A stretch of DNA of 64,000 nt, from contig NC_052477.1 in the NCBI RefSeq assembly GCF_009730915.1, forward strand, positions 1 to 64,000, in the 5' to 3' direction. The notes beneath the pieces were generated by a model. That model did no database searches and was not told the origin of the DNA. It was given only the letters and a program-made list of their open reading frames with translations. This document shows, piece after piece, positions 49,952 to 63,097 of the stretch. Every line of letters starts with the position of its first letter. Within the stretch, counting starts at the first letter, position 1. Source of the DNA: Dioscorea cayenensis subsp. rotundata (taxonomy: Eukaryota > Streptophyta > Magnoliopsida > Dioscoreales > Dioscoreaceae). The translations under genes and the position numbers were made by a program.

Positions 49952-52900
49952 ATGGAAGAAACCTTTGTTCCGTTTCGTGGGATCAAGAATGACCTTCGGG
50001 GAAGATTACTATGTTACAAACAAGACTGGATCGGCGGCTTTAGAGCTGGAGTCAGGTCTTAACTGCAATTTATTTCTCATCTTATTATTTCTGAATAATG
50101 TGTCGGAAAGTCATGTATTAAACATATGATCCAGGATTTTGGCTCCAACTACATACATATTTTTTGCATCCGCAATCCCTGTCATATCCTTTGGCGAACA
50201 ACTCGAGAGAAATACGGGTAATAAGATACATGTTTGGCTAGAGCTGTATGTGCTAATTGTAATGGATGATACATTTTTATGGCAGATGGACTTATAACAG
50301 CGGTTCAGACATTAGTGTCTACTGCACTATGTGGCATCATACATTCGATTATAGGAGGTCAGCCTTTGCTAATTCTCGGTGTTGCTGAGCCAACGGTGCT
50401 TATGTACACTTTCATGTTTAACTTTGCTAAAGATAGATCGGATTTGGGTCCCAAGCTTTTTTTAGCATGGACAGCATGGTAAAGTATTTGACTTCTGAAA
50501 GTTCGATTTATTTAGATTGAAGATTTCTGCAACTCGCTTTTATGCTTTCTGACTTATGCAGGGTATGTGTATGGACAGCAGGATTGTTATTCTTGTTGTC
50601 TATTTTAGGTGCATGTTCGATTATCAATAGGTTTACTCGTGTAGCAGGCGAGCTATTCGGTATGCTTATTGCGATGCTATTCATGCAACAAGCAATAGAA
50701 GTAAGAATTCAGAATCAAAACCAGTGCAAATTTCATATGAATTCTTTGGTGTATGATTAATCCATGAATTGATCAATTGATGCAACAGGGAGTAATCGAT
50801 GAATTTCGCATACCGAAAAGAGAAGACCCGCGAGCACTGGAATTTGTTCCATCTTGGAGATTCGGCAATGGGATGTTTGCTCTTGTTCTGTCATTTGGTC
50901 TTCTGATCACTGCATTAAGAAGCAGGAAAGCTCGATCATGGCGATATGGAACAGGTATGAAAAAGCTAACAGGAACGAACTCTTGGTATTACTAAAAATT
51001 AAAAAAAAAAAAAACCAAGTATTGAAAAAGGAGCATTTATTTATTTGAAGGATGGTTGCGAGGATTTATAGCCGATCTATGGAGTTCCCTTTGATGGTTC
51101 TAGTTTGGACTGGAGTTTCTTATATACCTTCTAGTAGTGTTCCTAAAGGAATACCGAGAAGACTCTTCAGTCCGAATCCATGGTCACCGGGTGCATATGA
51201 AAACTGGACTGTCATCAAGGCATGTTCTTGATATTGAATTCAATTTTACTGAATGTAGTGAATATACTGACAAACAAATATTAACAGGAAATGTTGCATG
51301 TGCCATTCCTTTACATACTCGGAGCTTTCATTCCGGCTACAATGATAGCAGTCTTGTATTATTTCGATCATAGTGTGGCATCTCAATTAGCTCAGCAGAA
51401 AGAATTCAACTTGCAGAAACCGGCATCATTTCATTATGATCTACTTCTTCTTGGCTTCTTGGTAAATAATTCCTCTATCTATGACAAATTCAACGACAGT
51501 TAATTAAGTTTGGTTTCACTGTGTTTTTGAACTACAGACCTTACTATGTGGCCTAATTGGAATTCCTCCATCAAATGGTGTCATCCCACAATCTCCGATG
51601 CACACTAAAAGCTTGGCCACTCTTAAGCATCAGGTAATCTAGAGAACTCACATTGAGATTGAAGTAATCAACAACCACAGAAAAAAAAAGAAGAAAAACC
51701 GAAAACTGATGTTGCTTTACTTCACCGATACATTCTGCAGTTGCTTCGTAATCGACTCGTAGAGACAGCACGGGAGAGCCTGCGTCAGAATTCAAGCCTA
51801 GGACAGTTATATGGAAGTATGCAGCAAGCTTATCAGCATATGCAGACTCCATTAATTTATCAGGATCAATCAGCTAGAGTATAATTCTGCACATTTCTGT
51901 TCTATCACACTTAAAAAGGTCTCATAGATTTTTTTTGTTTTAATAATTTTTTAAATCAAGTGCTTCATCTGCTTTTGTAGGGACTGAGAGAACTAAAGGA
52001 ATCAATAATTCAAATGGCATCAAGCATGGGGGAACATCGATGCACCAGTTGACGTAAAACTGTATTTGATATTGAAAAGGAAATTGATGATCTTTTACCG
52101 GTTGAGGTAAAAGAACAGCGGGTAAGCAACTTGCTTCAAGCAATGATGGTAGGAGGCTGTGTTGCAGCAATGCCATTATTGAAGAAGATTCCGACATCGG
52201 TCCTCTGGGGATATTTTGCTTTCATGGCTATCGAAAGCTTACTCGGGAAACCAATTCTGGGAAAGAATACTACTTCTTTACTGCTCCAAGCAGGAGATTC
52301 AAGTAAAAAAAGAAGCATAAACATTTCTCTTTTGTTCTACCTTTAATGCATTCTAACAGTTTCCGCTAATATTGCAGGGTTCTTGAAGAATACCATGCAA
52401 CATTTGTAGAGACTGTGCCGTTTAAAACAATCACTACTTTCACTCTTTTCCAAACAGTTTACTTGTTGGTGTGCTTTGGAATAACATGGATACCGATTGC
52501 CGGAGTACTCTTTCCTCTCATGATCATGCTTTTAGTACCTGTAAGGCAATACTTTCTTCCCAAGCTCTTCAAAGGAGCACACCTCACAGATTTAGATGCA
52601 GCAGAGTATGAGGAATTGCCTGCTTTGCAATTCAATCTTGCTTTGGTATGCCATACCATTATGCATTTCAATACCATAAATTTATTTTAGTGATTTATAC
52701 TAACCTCAAATGTTTTTTTTCTCTCTCTCTCTCTCTCTCTTTTTGGTTAAAGGAAATGGACTTGGGTGCGAGACGGTCGCATGCAGAAGCAGCAGAAATT
52801 CTAGATGCGGTAGTGACAAGGAGCCGAGGTGAAGTGAAACATATCAATAGTCCTAAAGTAACTAGTTCGACTAGTACACCGGCAAGTAACATTAGGAGCA

Positions 52901-53046
52901 TTCAAAGCCCCCGGTTGTCAGAAAAAGCATATAGCCCACGTCTGAATGAACTTCGGCAGGAGCCAAGTCCTCATTCAGGTGCAAGAGGATATAGTCCAAG
53001 GACTTCCAAGTTGGGAGACAGTTCTGCCAAAACTAGTTCTAACTAG
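49952..53046 (+). CDS. Boron efflux transporter, BOR1 type (SLC4-like), frame-disrupted
   Basis: Twelve exons: 49952-50055, 50135-50218, 50286-50478, 50562-50700, 50789-50954, 51051-51219, 51288-51461, 51538-51633, 51741-51878, 51981-52302, 52378-52645, 52753-53046. Start [20 protein letters not shown] and boxes [50 protein letters not shown] and [11 protein letters not shown] identify a plant BOR borate exporter of the anion-exchanger fold, which loads boron into xylem or across the plasma membrane. The long cytosolic tail has [13 protein letters not shown] repeats. About seven one- or two-base indels break the frame: a seventh T where six fit in exon 2, two insertions in exon 6, and several in exon 10 around ASSMG...NIDAPVD and GNQFWERIL. 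Intron 6 uses a GC donor (AAG/GCATGT). Splice sites are otherwise intact. Confidence 0.85.
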
Positions 53047-54169
53047 AAAGATATGCAAATTTGTCATCTGTTTGATAACTTTGACTGGTGTTATGATGTT
53101 TATCTATCTGTTTCATAAGGTGTGGTTTTCTGTATTGCTTTAGGTTTCTGTAATTTGCCCCTTCCCGCCTCTCCGTAAAAATTTCCAGCATAATTTCTAC
53201 TGAGATCACATGAATAATATTTATCGTATTCAAAATGTTCTCTTTTCATGGAATGTCTAATCGTGCAAACATGCATCAAGGAAATTATTCAATTCTATCA
53301 GATTTAATTGTGCAATTTGATTGAAGATTAATAGTAAGTATTTCAATGATCCTGGCCCCCAATAAAAACTAAATTCTTACAAATGCTGACAAGTGGTAGA
53401 ACAGCCACAATCCGAGAAGATGAACAGTGTGTCATGATAGAAATAATGTCTTTGAAGACAAAGTTGGAATGAATTGATAGACAGTGGAAAAGATAAGTGG
53501 TTGTGGTTCATTTGATGCGAAAGATTGATGTTATTATATCATGAAGTTCACCATTGAATTTTTCCAATCATTTTGTCTGAGTTTTGTGGATGCCGAAGGC
53601 ACGTAGTTTTCACAAGCTTGACTTTCGCACAAAATTTCCATTCTAAGTTGTCAAGAATACTATAGCTAATGTTATGTCTCTTTTACCTTTACCATTCATC
53701 GAGAGAAAGATCATGCTTATATGTATGATTTTAAACTTTACGACATAATCCTTGATTTCTTTATTAAGTCTAAATATTAAAAGATTACAAACTAAGCATG
53801 CTTGTCTACAGTTTGCAAGCAAATAAAACCAAATAGAAGGTAAGAAGACAGGATGATGCGAAATCATAAAGAATCTCAGAAAGCAAGCATACTGAACCAT
53901 ATCATAGTTTAGAAATGTCCACTATCTCTAAATGATATCAAGCATGAGTCCTTATCATGACATTTTAATCACTCAATGTGGAGTTCCAAATGTATAAAAC
54001 TATTAAACAAAGGAGTTGGCTATTAGTCTCTTTCATACATCGCCACCAAAATAATAAAACTACACAAGATCTTAAGAGAAGATCATTTGATTTGCAGATT
54101 TAATTAAGCAGAATAATAATACTTAAGGATAGTGAAACAGACTATTTATTTTATTGAGAAGTACTTGTT
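53047..54169. other. Convergent intergenic region
   Basis: Holds the 3' ends of the boron transporter and of the minus-strand G6PD gene. No further gene was recognised. Confidence 0.6.
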
Positions 54170-57100
54170 CTAGTCATCGGCCCAGCGGACGCCATGCTTT
54201 GCACCAAGATAGTAAGCGCCGACAGGTCCTCTGCCACCAAACTGATAAAGTTCTGGCACTATTTTATTCTCATCAATTTGATAGAGAATTGGAGTTAATA
54301 TATTCCATGCGGCAGCTAGTTCATCACTCCGCATAAACAGATGGTTATCTCCATCAATCACATCCAATATAAGATGTTCATAAGAATCCGGTATTTCAAC
54401 ATTATACCTACAAAAAATTAGAGTGACATTATTAAGATTGATGAATTTCACAAAAGAGAAACATACTAAATATTTTTTGAGAGAAACATACTTATCATTG
54501 TAAAGCAAGTTAAGCTCGGACGCATCCAACTGCACTCCAAGACCCGGAACCTTATTGTTTACCTTTAAAAGTATAGTTTCATCAGGCAAATCCCGCAGAA
54601 TCAGTTCATTTGTAGCAAGATCAGTGTCATGTCTGATACGCTCGCGGTAGATATTTCCTGGAACATGATGAAATTGGATACGTATTTCAACCCTGAATTA
54701 AAAAAAAGAAAAAACGAATGCATTGTTAAATGCAAAAGACATATTATTTGAGTTTGATTCAACCCAAAAGCATATTAGTGTAAGCAAGAAAGGTTTTACC
54801 GGTGTTTGATGAGCCCCAATCCAGCTTTGATCAGAAATGGTACGCCATCCCAACGAGTATTATCGATGTATAATGCAGCAGCAAAGAATGTGGGTGTGAG
54901 ATCGTCCTTATGGATAGCCGTATTTTCTATAGGACCACCCTTATGCTGGCCAAGAACAACATCATCCATGCCCAGCTTCCGTATTGATCTAAGAACCTTA
55001 ACCTTTACAAAGTCGCAAATTGTGACCGACATGCTACACTTGTGACCAACATTTTAAATTATTTTTTACCTTTTCATTTCGAATAGCTTCACCGTCGAGA
55101 CTCACAGGAGGTTCCATAGCAAACAATGCAATTGTCTGAAGGATGTGGCTGTGGACAACATCACGTATAACTCCATAGCCACCGAAGTATCTGTCTTAAA
55201 CAAACCATTCTAATAACATTGTTCATATATAAACGATAATACTTGAATGCTCACTCTGTAATTACCGGCCTCTTGTTTCCATGCCGCATTCTTCTGATAC
55301 TATGACCTGTATTATTATTAAGTTAATTACCGATGAAAGGAAGTAACATGATGATGTGTATAAATTTAATTTTCAAAGCTTAACAAAGCATACCTGAACA
55401 TTACGGATGTATGTTCGACTCCACAGAGGCTCAAACACCAAGTTGGAGAATCTCAAAACGGTAAGATTTTCAATTAAGTCCTTCCCCAAAAGATGATCTA
55501 TTCTGAAACAGGAATGAATAAGAATGGAACATCAATATACTGATACATTATGCAACTCTATAATAAATTATGTACACCTGTATTTTTGCTTCTCTTCGAA
55601 TTTGGATAAAATGGACTGAGTCAATAGATAAGAAGACGATGCATTGAATCCGAAGGGCTTCTCGATTATTATCCGATTCCACCCTCTTTTAGACTGTGCA
55701 TGATCAGCAATAGACAACACGACATCGAGAAGAGCTTCTTGAGGTACTGACAGATAAAAAATCCTGTTTGCTTCATGACAGTCCTGCACGTTAGGAATGA
55801 TATCTGAAAATTTGTGATAAAACTATATAAACATGAGATACAAATTCATCACCAAAATTTTCACAACTTACTTCAATCTGCTCCATGCGAGAATTGAGTT
55901 CTGCCATCCCAATTTTGTTGTCATATCCTCCAAATTGATGGTATGTTCTTTTGAGAAAATTATTCAATTTGTCTCCGCAATTTTCACTGTGATACTCCCC
56001 AGATTTAGACCATAACTAGTGCCTAATTTGCAGAAACTTTTTTATACAAAATACTGAAAAAGCAGAACCCTACCGATGATCAACCCGACAAGTCAATGTT
56101 TCAGCAATGATGGACCGTAGATTCTCATCTGATAACTCCTTCCTTGAATATCCAAATATGCCAACATTCTGTGAAACAAGAACAAGTTAATTAGAAGGGA
56201 AAAGTAAACTCTGAATACACTTAAACTCAAGCTCAATTAAATTTAAATGCAGAAAATTGAAATTGAATGCAAAAAATGGTTGTACCTCAGGTAAACATCC
56301 ACTATAATAGAGAGCAAATAATGCTGGAAAAACCTTGTTCCTTGCAAGTTCACCAGTTGCTCCTACAACAGCAATGCAAAGAGATGGCCCTCCTCTTGTT
56401 TCTACTCATTTTCAAATTTATATGGAAAAATTATGATACAGAAAAAAAAAAAATGCATTTGAGCAAGAAATTTATCACCGATTCCAATCAGAAATGTTGT
56501 TCCTAACCTTTAATATCATTTTGGACATGATATGATGCATCAAACTTCAAACGATCATAAACTTGATCCTTTGCTTGAATTTCCACCTTCTTGCATTTTG
56601 GGTTTGGATCTTTAAGCATGTTAAACATCCACAATTTTAATCCACAAAAACTTGTTCTGAAACTTGCATTACTAGAATAAAGCACACAACTTCTTGATAC
56701 AACCTGCATTATTTCATGTATCCATACAAAGTCATGAATGCTTTTTATACTTCAATTATTTTTAAGAGAAACTAAAACAAGAGTTAACTTCATGTCTTCC
56801 CTTCAATCCAAACACACATCTTTCTTGTTTCTATATACAACTTGATCAATTCTACAAATGTAGATTTAAAAAAAAGTGTAAATCCATTGAATTTTAACCA
56901 AGAAAATGAGGAAAAGCTAATTTTTCAACACTATATTTATCATATTTCAATAGAAACTTGCATATGCTACTTGATAAATTATACAAGAATAAACCAAAAA
57001 ATTATCGTGATTCATAGAATTCAAAGTGAAAAAATGAGTAAAAACTAAATCTTGAGCACTATATGTATCAAAATTCAATAGAAATTAGTTGATTTGAGTG

Positions 57101-57269
57101 AAAAAAAAAACAAGTGCAAAATTCTGCATTTGAGACACCAAACAAGACATTAAAACACCAGAAAAGAAACCAGAAGCAAGAGACCCATTACCGGAAGACC
57201 ACCCCTGACCGCACGATGCTCCAACTGGAGCGATGACGGCCGCACGATCGGCGACCTTAGCGCCGACAT
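54170..57269 (-). CDS. Glucose-6-phosphate dehydrogenase, G6PD4-like divergent isoform
   Basis: Twelve exons, all phases consistent, total 1,719 nt (572 residues): 57269-57192, 56703-56508, 56401-56286, 56168-56074, 55986-55872, 55783-55578, 55502-55394, 55306-55266, 55190-55070, 55002-54800, 54692-54492, 54407-54170. The first two exons form a basic, Ser-rich leader that looks like a plastid transit peptide. The nucleotide loop reads [12 protein letters not shown] where canonical enzymes have GASGDLAKKK. The substrate boxes are IIIEKPFG and RIDHLLGKD (usually RIDHYLGKE). The end [16 protein letters not shown] is like Arabidopsis G6PD4. G6PD starts the oxidative pentose phosphate pathway and makes NADPH. 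In Arabidopsis the G6PD4 isoform is reported as lacking activity alone and pairing with G6PD1. No frame break was seen. Confidence 0.9.
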
Positions 57270-59191
57270 CGCCGTGCTCCGCCTTTGAATCTTAACGGAT
57301 CCTTATCGGGTTCCCCGAAATCCAAACCCGAATCCGATCATCGCTCGCGGATCCGCTAATCCTCGGGCGAAGCCCACAATCATTTGATGGTTTTATGTGG
57401 GCCCCATCAAACTTTGTTAGTGGGCCCCATTGAGTATTGGATTAGTGGATAAGGTTTCTCTCGTATTTATCTCTAAATAATAATTACGTAATTATTAATT
57501 TTGTGAATTTTTATATTTATATATTAAAATAATAATAATAATGAACTCTTCTGGAAGCTTTTTTTAAGATTTTTTTTTTTAATAATTCTCAAAGTTGACT
57601 AACAAGTAATAGCATGATTTTCATGTTGATTCAAGGAATATTGAACAATAGGTAGGGCAGTACTCTTTTTCCCTTTTTTGTTATTTTTTTAAAAAAGTAT
57701 AATTATAAAAAATGCTCAATTTTTAATTAAAAAAATTTCAATTTCTTAGAAAGGCTAATGGGGGAATAGTCGGTGCATTTGACTCATTTTTATGTGAATT
57801 TTTTAATAAAATTAATTACCTGAGTTTTGTTATCCACATACAACTTATAAATTTGTTTTAATTTATAATAAATACTCAAGTTTTATTTTTTAAATAATTT
57901 AAACAAACTTTAATTTTGTCGTTTTGTAGATTTTGTAACAATGTAAATTATAGCGGTCTGTTAAATAGATAAAGTTTTCAGGTTTCATAACGATCTATCT
58001 CATTTGCTGACAAAATTTTTATATTTTACAATCATATATTTATATTTTTAATTTTTAATGATATAAATTTATTTAAATGTATATTATAAAGTAGATAACT
58101 TATAATTTTATTAAAAACAAAGGAGTATAGAAAAAAATCCAAAATTTAAAAATGGGACAAAAGAATAAAAGAAATTAAAAAATGGATTTTTAATTAAAAT
58201 AAAAAACACTCAAATTCAATAAGTTCTCCAAATAAAAGTATGCAACTGATATTATTATAATGCCTTTAAACCACAAGAGGTTGCTTGTCCCAATGGAACT
58301 ACTCCAGCAAATAGACATTGAAAACTTTATACTAAAAATTACTAAAAATTAAAAATTTAAACACAAATAAAATAAATAAATAAATAAATAAATAATGACA
58401 ATAATAATAATAATAATATAAAAAGATAAAAAGCTGAAAGACAGCCAAGCAAGGAAGGCAGAGCGCATCATCTCAAGCAGCCATCTTTGGATTTGCAGGC
58501 ATGTTTGTACTTTTGTTTCTCCATCTCTGTCCATTTATCTCATGCTCACTGGTTTCTACATTGGTTTTACAATCCCTATGCTTTCTTTCCCTTTGTGTTA
58601 GTGTCCCACCAACCTGATCCTATCTCTTCTCCTTTTTCCTTTCCCTTCAATCTCTGTATTTATATATATTCACTTGGATCTGATCTTATCAATTTATCAT
58701 CACCATCACCCTATTTTGAGACCACCTGACTGAAAAAGATCCAAACTTTGGCGAAATTTTTTTTCCTTTCTTGTTCTTTGTGTGTAAAAGGTGTGATCTT
58801 TGATGGTTCCTGTGCTTATTTGTTATTGATTGTTCCCTTGTGTTGATCTTAGATTAGACATGTAGTTTCTTTTATTTTGTTTCAGGATTTATTAAGAATT
58901 TGTCTTGGATTATGAGTTCTGTGATAAAGTTGGGATCTTGATTTCCGGTTGATTGTTTTTCTGTTTCTATGTGCTACTATCTTTGGATTGAAGGAAATAT
59001 TAATATCTGAAGTTGTTTCTGTTCATATGAAAATTAACTTAATGTGAAAACACATTGATTTCCAGTTCTTGTTTGCCATGATCATCTATAAACTAGTTCA
59101 ACTAATTTTCTGCCTGATTTCGTTCCAAAATTAGAGCTATGTTTTCATTAGTTATCATGTCATTGCAGGAATAGTTTGTTCTTTGCTTTAG
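57270..59191. other. Divergent promoter region between G6PD and pyroglutamyl peptidase
   Basis: AT-rich. 57270-57400 is GC-richer and is probably the G6PD leader. 58440-58740 looks like a 5' UTR of the downstream gene, with a likely leader intron ending in TGCAG at about 59168. (AAAT)n and (AAT)n runs lie at 58372-58417. No other gene is seen. Confidence 0.55.
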
Positions 59192-60086
59192 ATGGGTTCA
59201 GAGGGACCTTCTGCAATAACAGTTCATGTTACTGGATTCAAGAAGTTTCATGGAGTATCAGAGAACCCAACAGAAACAATTGTCAGTAATCTGAGAAGTT
59301 ATATGCAGAAGAATGGTTTACCAAAAGATCTTGTTCTTGGTAGTTGCACTGTTCTTGAGGCTGCTGGATTAGGTGCACTTGATTCTCTTTACAAAATGTT
59401 AGAATCATCTGTGAGTGATCCTGATGCTAAAAACAATGGGCAAATCATTTGGGTAATTTAAGCATCTGTACTCTTTTAGTTTCAGTGATATATCGAGTAA
59501 GGTATTGGTATTTTATCTGCTTGAATTATGCCAATGGTTTGTCTTCAGTTGCATCTTGGAGTTAATAGCGGCGCAATGAGGTTTGCTATTGAGAATCAGG
59601 CAGTGAATGAGGCCACTTTTAGATGCCCTGATGAACTTGGATGGAAACCACAGGTTTTGTATTTTCAACTTCACTGTTACATTCATCTTTCAACATCGAA
59701 TTATGTTCTTGTTATCTACTTTGCAGAAAGTTTCCATCATTGAATCGGATGGATGTATTTTGCGAGCAAGAGAGGTATCATGAAATATTAAAGAATTTTG
59801 AATTATTTCTTTGTTACCATTACTGATTGCTGATCAATCAATGCAGACTTATTTTCCTGTCAATGAGATGGCCAAGGCCTTGTCGGGGATGGGATATGAT
59901 GTAGCACCTTCAGATGATGCTGGTCGATTTGTCTGCAACTATGTGTATTACCATTCTCTCCGGTTCGCAGAACAGCATGGGATCAAGTCTTTGTTTGTGC
60001 ATGTTCCTCTGTTTCTTACCATCTGCGAGGAAACCCAAATGCAATTCGTTGCGTCCCTTTTGGAGTTACTCCCTTCCTTGAATTAG
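59192..60086 (+). CDS. Pyrrolidone-carboxylate (pyroglutamyl) peptidase, C15 family
   Basis: Four exons, 59192-59452, 59549-59653, 59727-59774, 59847-60086, give 217 residues in one unbroken frame. The start MGSEGPSAITVHVTGFKKFHGV and the box HLGVNSGAMRFAIE identify the C15 cysteine peptidase fold. The catalytic cysteine sits in RFVCNYVYYHSL and the catalytic histidine in LFVHVPLF. The enzyme removes N-terminal pyroglutamate from peptides in the cytosol. Length equals the usual plant family length. The start was chosen because it matches the conserved N-terminus, and the leader upstream contains a probable intron. Confidence 0.93.
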
Positions 60087-60469
60087 AGCAATGATGACCA
60101 TCTATTCCCATTTCCAAATTGTTGTCTCTTGAAAGTATGAACTTCCAGTGTTTTGTGTATGCATCTGCAGGATAGATTGTGTCTGAGAAGGTGTATATTG
60201 CTGAACATATGTTTGCATTGATCATTGGATTTTGGAACATGCATCTTCTTAACAATTTCAAATCTCAATAAATCCAGCAGGAGCAGCTTTCCTTTGTGAT
60301 TAATAATTCAAATCAAACACAAATTTTATCCACAGTAACCAGTTAAAGAAGATTTCTGCAAGTTTTCTGCAGATACTTAACTTTTAATCAAACAAAATTA
60401 TATTAATGTACTCCAGTTTTTTGTGTTTATGTTTGACAATGAATCAATTCGAGTCTTTGCAAAGACTTG
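60087..60469. other. 3' flanks of two convergent genes
   Basis: Terminal regions of the pyroglutamyl peptidase and the minus-strand GDSL gene. Nothing else recognised. Confidence 0.6.
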
Positions 60470-61837
60470 TTAGCATAATCTTCGGGTCTTGAGTATTTTG
60501 CAAGACAAGATCTTCGCAGCGATCAATTGATTTGCAGCTTCGGTGTGATGAACTCCATCCCAACTCACATAGCGAGAACCCAGAGGGCAGGGAGATGCCG
60601 TAGGCTGCCCACAAGTCATTCTGTTCACATAGTTATACGGAGGTCCTCCGCGTCCGCAACATGCCATCAGTGGCCTCTCGAAGCCTGCCATGAAGAAATT
60701 TTAGCATTTTTCTTGGAAATTAACAGTAGAACAATCATCGAAGAACTCACCGTATTGCGTGTGGTTGGCAATAAGATCATACTTTATGGCAAACAAATCA
60801 GTGTAGACAATGGTTGCATTCTTGAACTCAGAGTTGAGTTGATCACAAAGAGAAAGCAGTCCAGCATTGAAGACTTTAGCAGCATCATTGTAATCTGCAA
60901 GGCATCCATTCTCATCGATTTTGCTGTCGTTTTGCTTCCGCAGAGCCAGTGTTTGGGGCAAGCAACCCAATGGCCCTGTGTTGTATACCCACAGTTTCGT
61001 ACCACCATTCTCGTATATTGTCTGTCAAGAACAAGTTAACTTAGCAATATGTGATGGGCTTGGAATCTAGAATGTCATTAAACTTGCCTTGAGAGCATCT
61101 TTGATTCTGGAAAGAATGGAGGGGATCCTTTCAATGACTTGTGTATAGCTCAAGTTAGCAGTGAAGGCTATTGATATATCATTCTGGCCGATATCAAATG
61201 AATAAACTGCTTCTTTGAATCCATTTTCATCAATCAATGAGCCTGCTCCTGAAATTAGTTCCAGAGAGTGAAACATTGAGTGTTTGTGAGAGAGAACTAG
61301 TGGAGAAATACCTTGTGGCCAAAGCTCTCGAGTTCGATTCTTGAAGTGAAGAAACTGAAGAACTTGAGTAGACAAAGGAAATGTAACAGTTGGATCAGTG
61401 GCACCACCAGTCACTGCAAAGTTCACTCCATGTGTGAAGTTTGGAGCAGAGGACTCTAAGTAAGGACTCATATAGTTGATCTTCAAGCCTTCACCTAATA
61501 ACATAAAGAACATATCAGTAACAGAGAAACAAAACTATAGTTTTTTATACAATCAGATCAACCACATACAGAGGAAATCAATGTACAGCCTGCCATCGGA
61601 GAAACGGCCTGTGGTTCGGTGGAAGAACAGGCGACCGGATGGAGGGCCGAGGTAGAAGCCAAGACCAGCGGAGAACCCGCCGGTGTCTGAGTTAGAGTCT
61701 CCGAAGTTGAACAAGATACACCTGGATTCAGCAGCAATAAAAGAGAAGAAGAGTAGTAGTACCTGTGCAAAAGTATGAAGGCGGAGAAAAAGATGCAAAG
61801 CAGGCATGTTCATCTCCATGTGATGTGCGTTTTGCAA
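60470..61837 (-). CDS. GDSL esterase/lipase, secreted
   Basis: Five exons, 61837-61570, 61494-61312, 61248-61088, 61021-60751, 60684-60470, sum to 1,098 nt (365 residues) in one frame. A signal peptide is clear (hydrophobic [16 protein letters not shown]). Several in-frame methionines make the exact start uncertain; the second or later ones are equally good. Block [13 protein letters not shown] carries the catalytic Ser, block [12 protein letters not shown] the Gly, block [12 protein letters not shown] the Asn, and block [12 protein letters not shown] the Asp and His. The length fits the plant SGNH hydrolase family, and it resembles the group annotated as alpha-L-fucosidase-like or acetylajmalan-esterase-like. 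The substrate is unknown. Intron 3 starts with GC (AAG/GCAAGT). Confidence 0.93.
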
Positions 61838-62061
61838 CTCTATCCATTTTTATACAAGTTCTTGGTCTAAAACAAGCACTCAAATGGGTGTTTTTTATTC
61901 AACTTCCAAACTGCAAGTGGCCTCTGGAAGTCAGAGCCCAGTTTCAACATCTAATCAATTTTATATGTTCTGAGATCTAGATCACAAACCCAATTCCAGA
62001 TAAAATTCATAATGTTTTACAAAAAAAACTGAATATGAGAACAAATTATTGAAGGGCAGAA

Positions 62062-63097
62062 TCAGTTCAGTGATTCAGTCAGTATGTTACAGCTGAATTC
62101 ACCATTCACTAGCTGCAGTTTCTCGGCCTTGCGCACGGTGTCAAGCGACAGAGGACTAAAGCTCCGAGATGGGCCATAAAAATGCGGGAAAAAGTTGTTT
62201 TCGTCTACTGCTTCATAAATCAGTCCATCCCCAAGCTGTTGAAAAATTTACATGCTTTGAATTTGTTAAATCAATGTAACAGCAAATCAACAAATCTGAT
62301 AAAACAGAGAAAATGCAGATACAAGAGGCAATAAAATTCATTCCTGCAGTTGATTATAGAATCTGAACATATATTTGAGTGTGTTTTCTTGCAGTGTTGC
62401 ATCATTGATCAAAGACAAAGAAACTAGTGTCTTTGATATTACAAATTTAATCATGTAGTTAAATCAGAAACACAAAACAAAGAACCAACATTTGAAAGAA
62501 CACAAAGAACAGCAAAAGAGTTTCAGTATTCAAATGATCAAAAGCAGAGAACAAATCAACATAACAGCTAAGAAAATTTGGTATAACTATTGAAAGATTA
62601 CATCTTGGAATCAATCCCTCATTAATCTCATCAAATATTTCTTAGTTTAATATCATAAAAAACATTGCAAAGATTCAAAATTTAAATCTCGATCAATTCA
62701 TCAAAGCTATTATGAAAAAGCAAACTAATAATCAGTGGATTATTAATCACCTTAGCAGTGTCAACTTGAAGCAAGAACAAGTCCTCCCTCCCATGAAAAA
62801 AATTCTTCAAAACCATCTTCACCTACGTAAAACAACCATAAATTTTAAAACCACTCGCAAATCTCCCTTAAAAAATGGATCTTTTTCCCTAATTCAACAA
62901 GAAAAAAGGTGCCTTTTTTTATCAATCCTTTTGGTGGTGATTGAACTATCAACTACCTGATTGATAGTGCTGAGATGGATGCAACCAGTGCGGCGATCGA
63001 GATCGCCGCCGAGAGTGTTGCCGTTGGCTTGCAACTCATCCCATTCTGCCGCCGTGCTCACTCTATAGACGAACTCTTCTTTCTTCTCCGAAGCCAT
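62062..63097 (-). CDS. DUF952 family protein
   Basis: Three exons, 63097-62957, 62822-62751, 62235-62062, total 387 nt (128 residues), all in phase. The start MASEKKEEFVYRVSTAAEWD was chosen because an upstream extension lacks an ATG. The body has GGDLDRRTGCIHLSTINQV, the DLFLLQVDTAKLGDGLIYEA turn and FFPHFYGPS, all typical of DUF952. This is a small family related by fold to ADP-ribosylation-type domains, with no established biochemical role in plants. No transit peptide or membrane segment is seen, so it is probably cytosolic. It lies head to head with the PII gene. Confidence 0.9.

Noticed and set aside
60527-61039. Plus-strand 170-codon frame
   Set aside because: Antisense shadow of GDSL esterase exons 4 and 5, crossing an intron.
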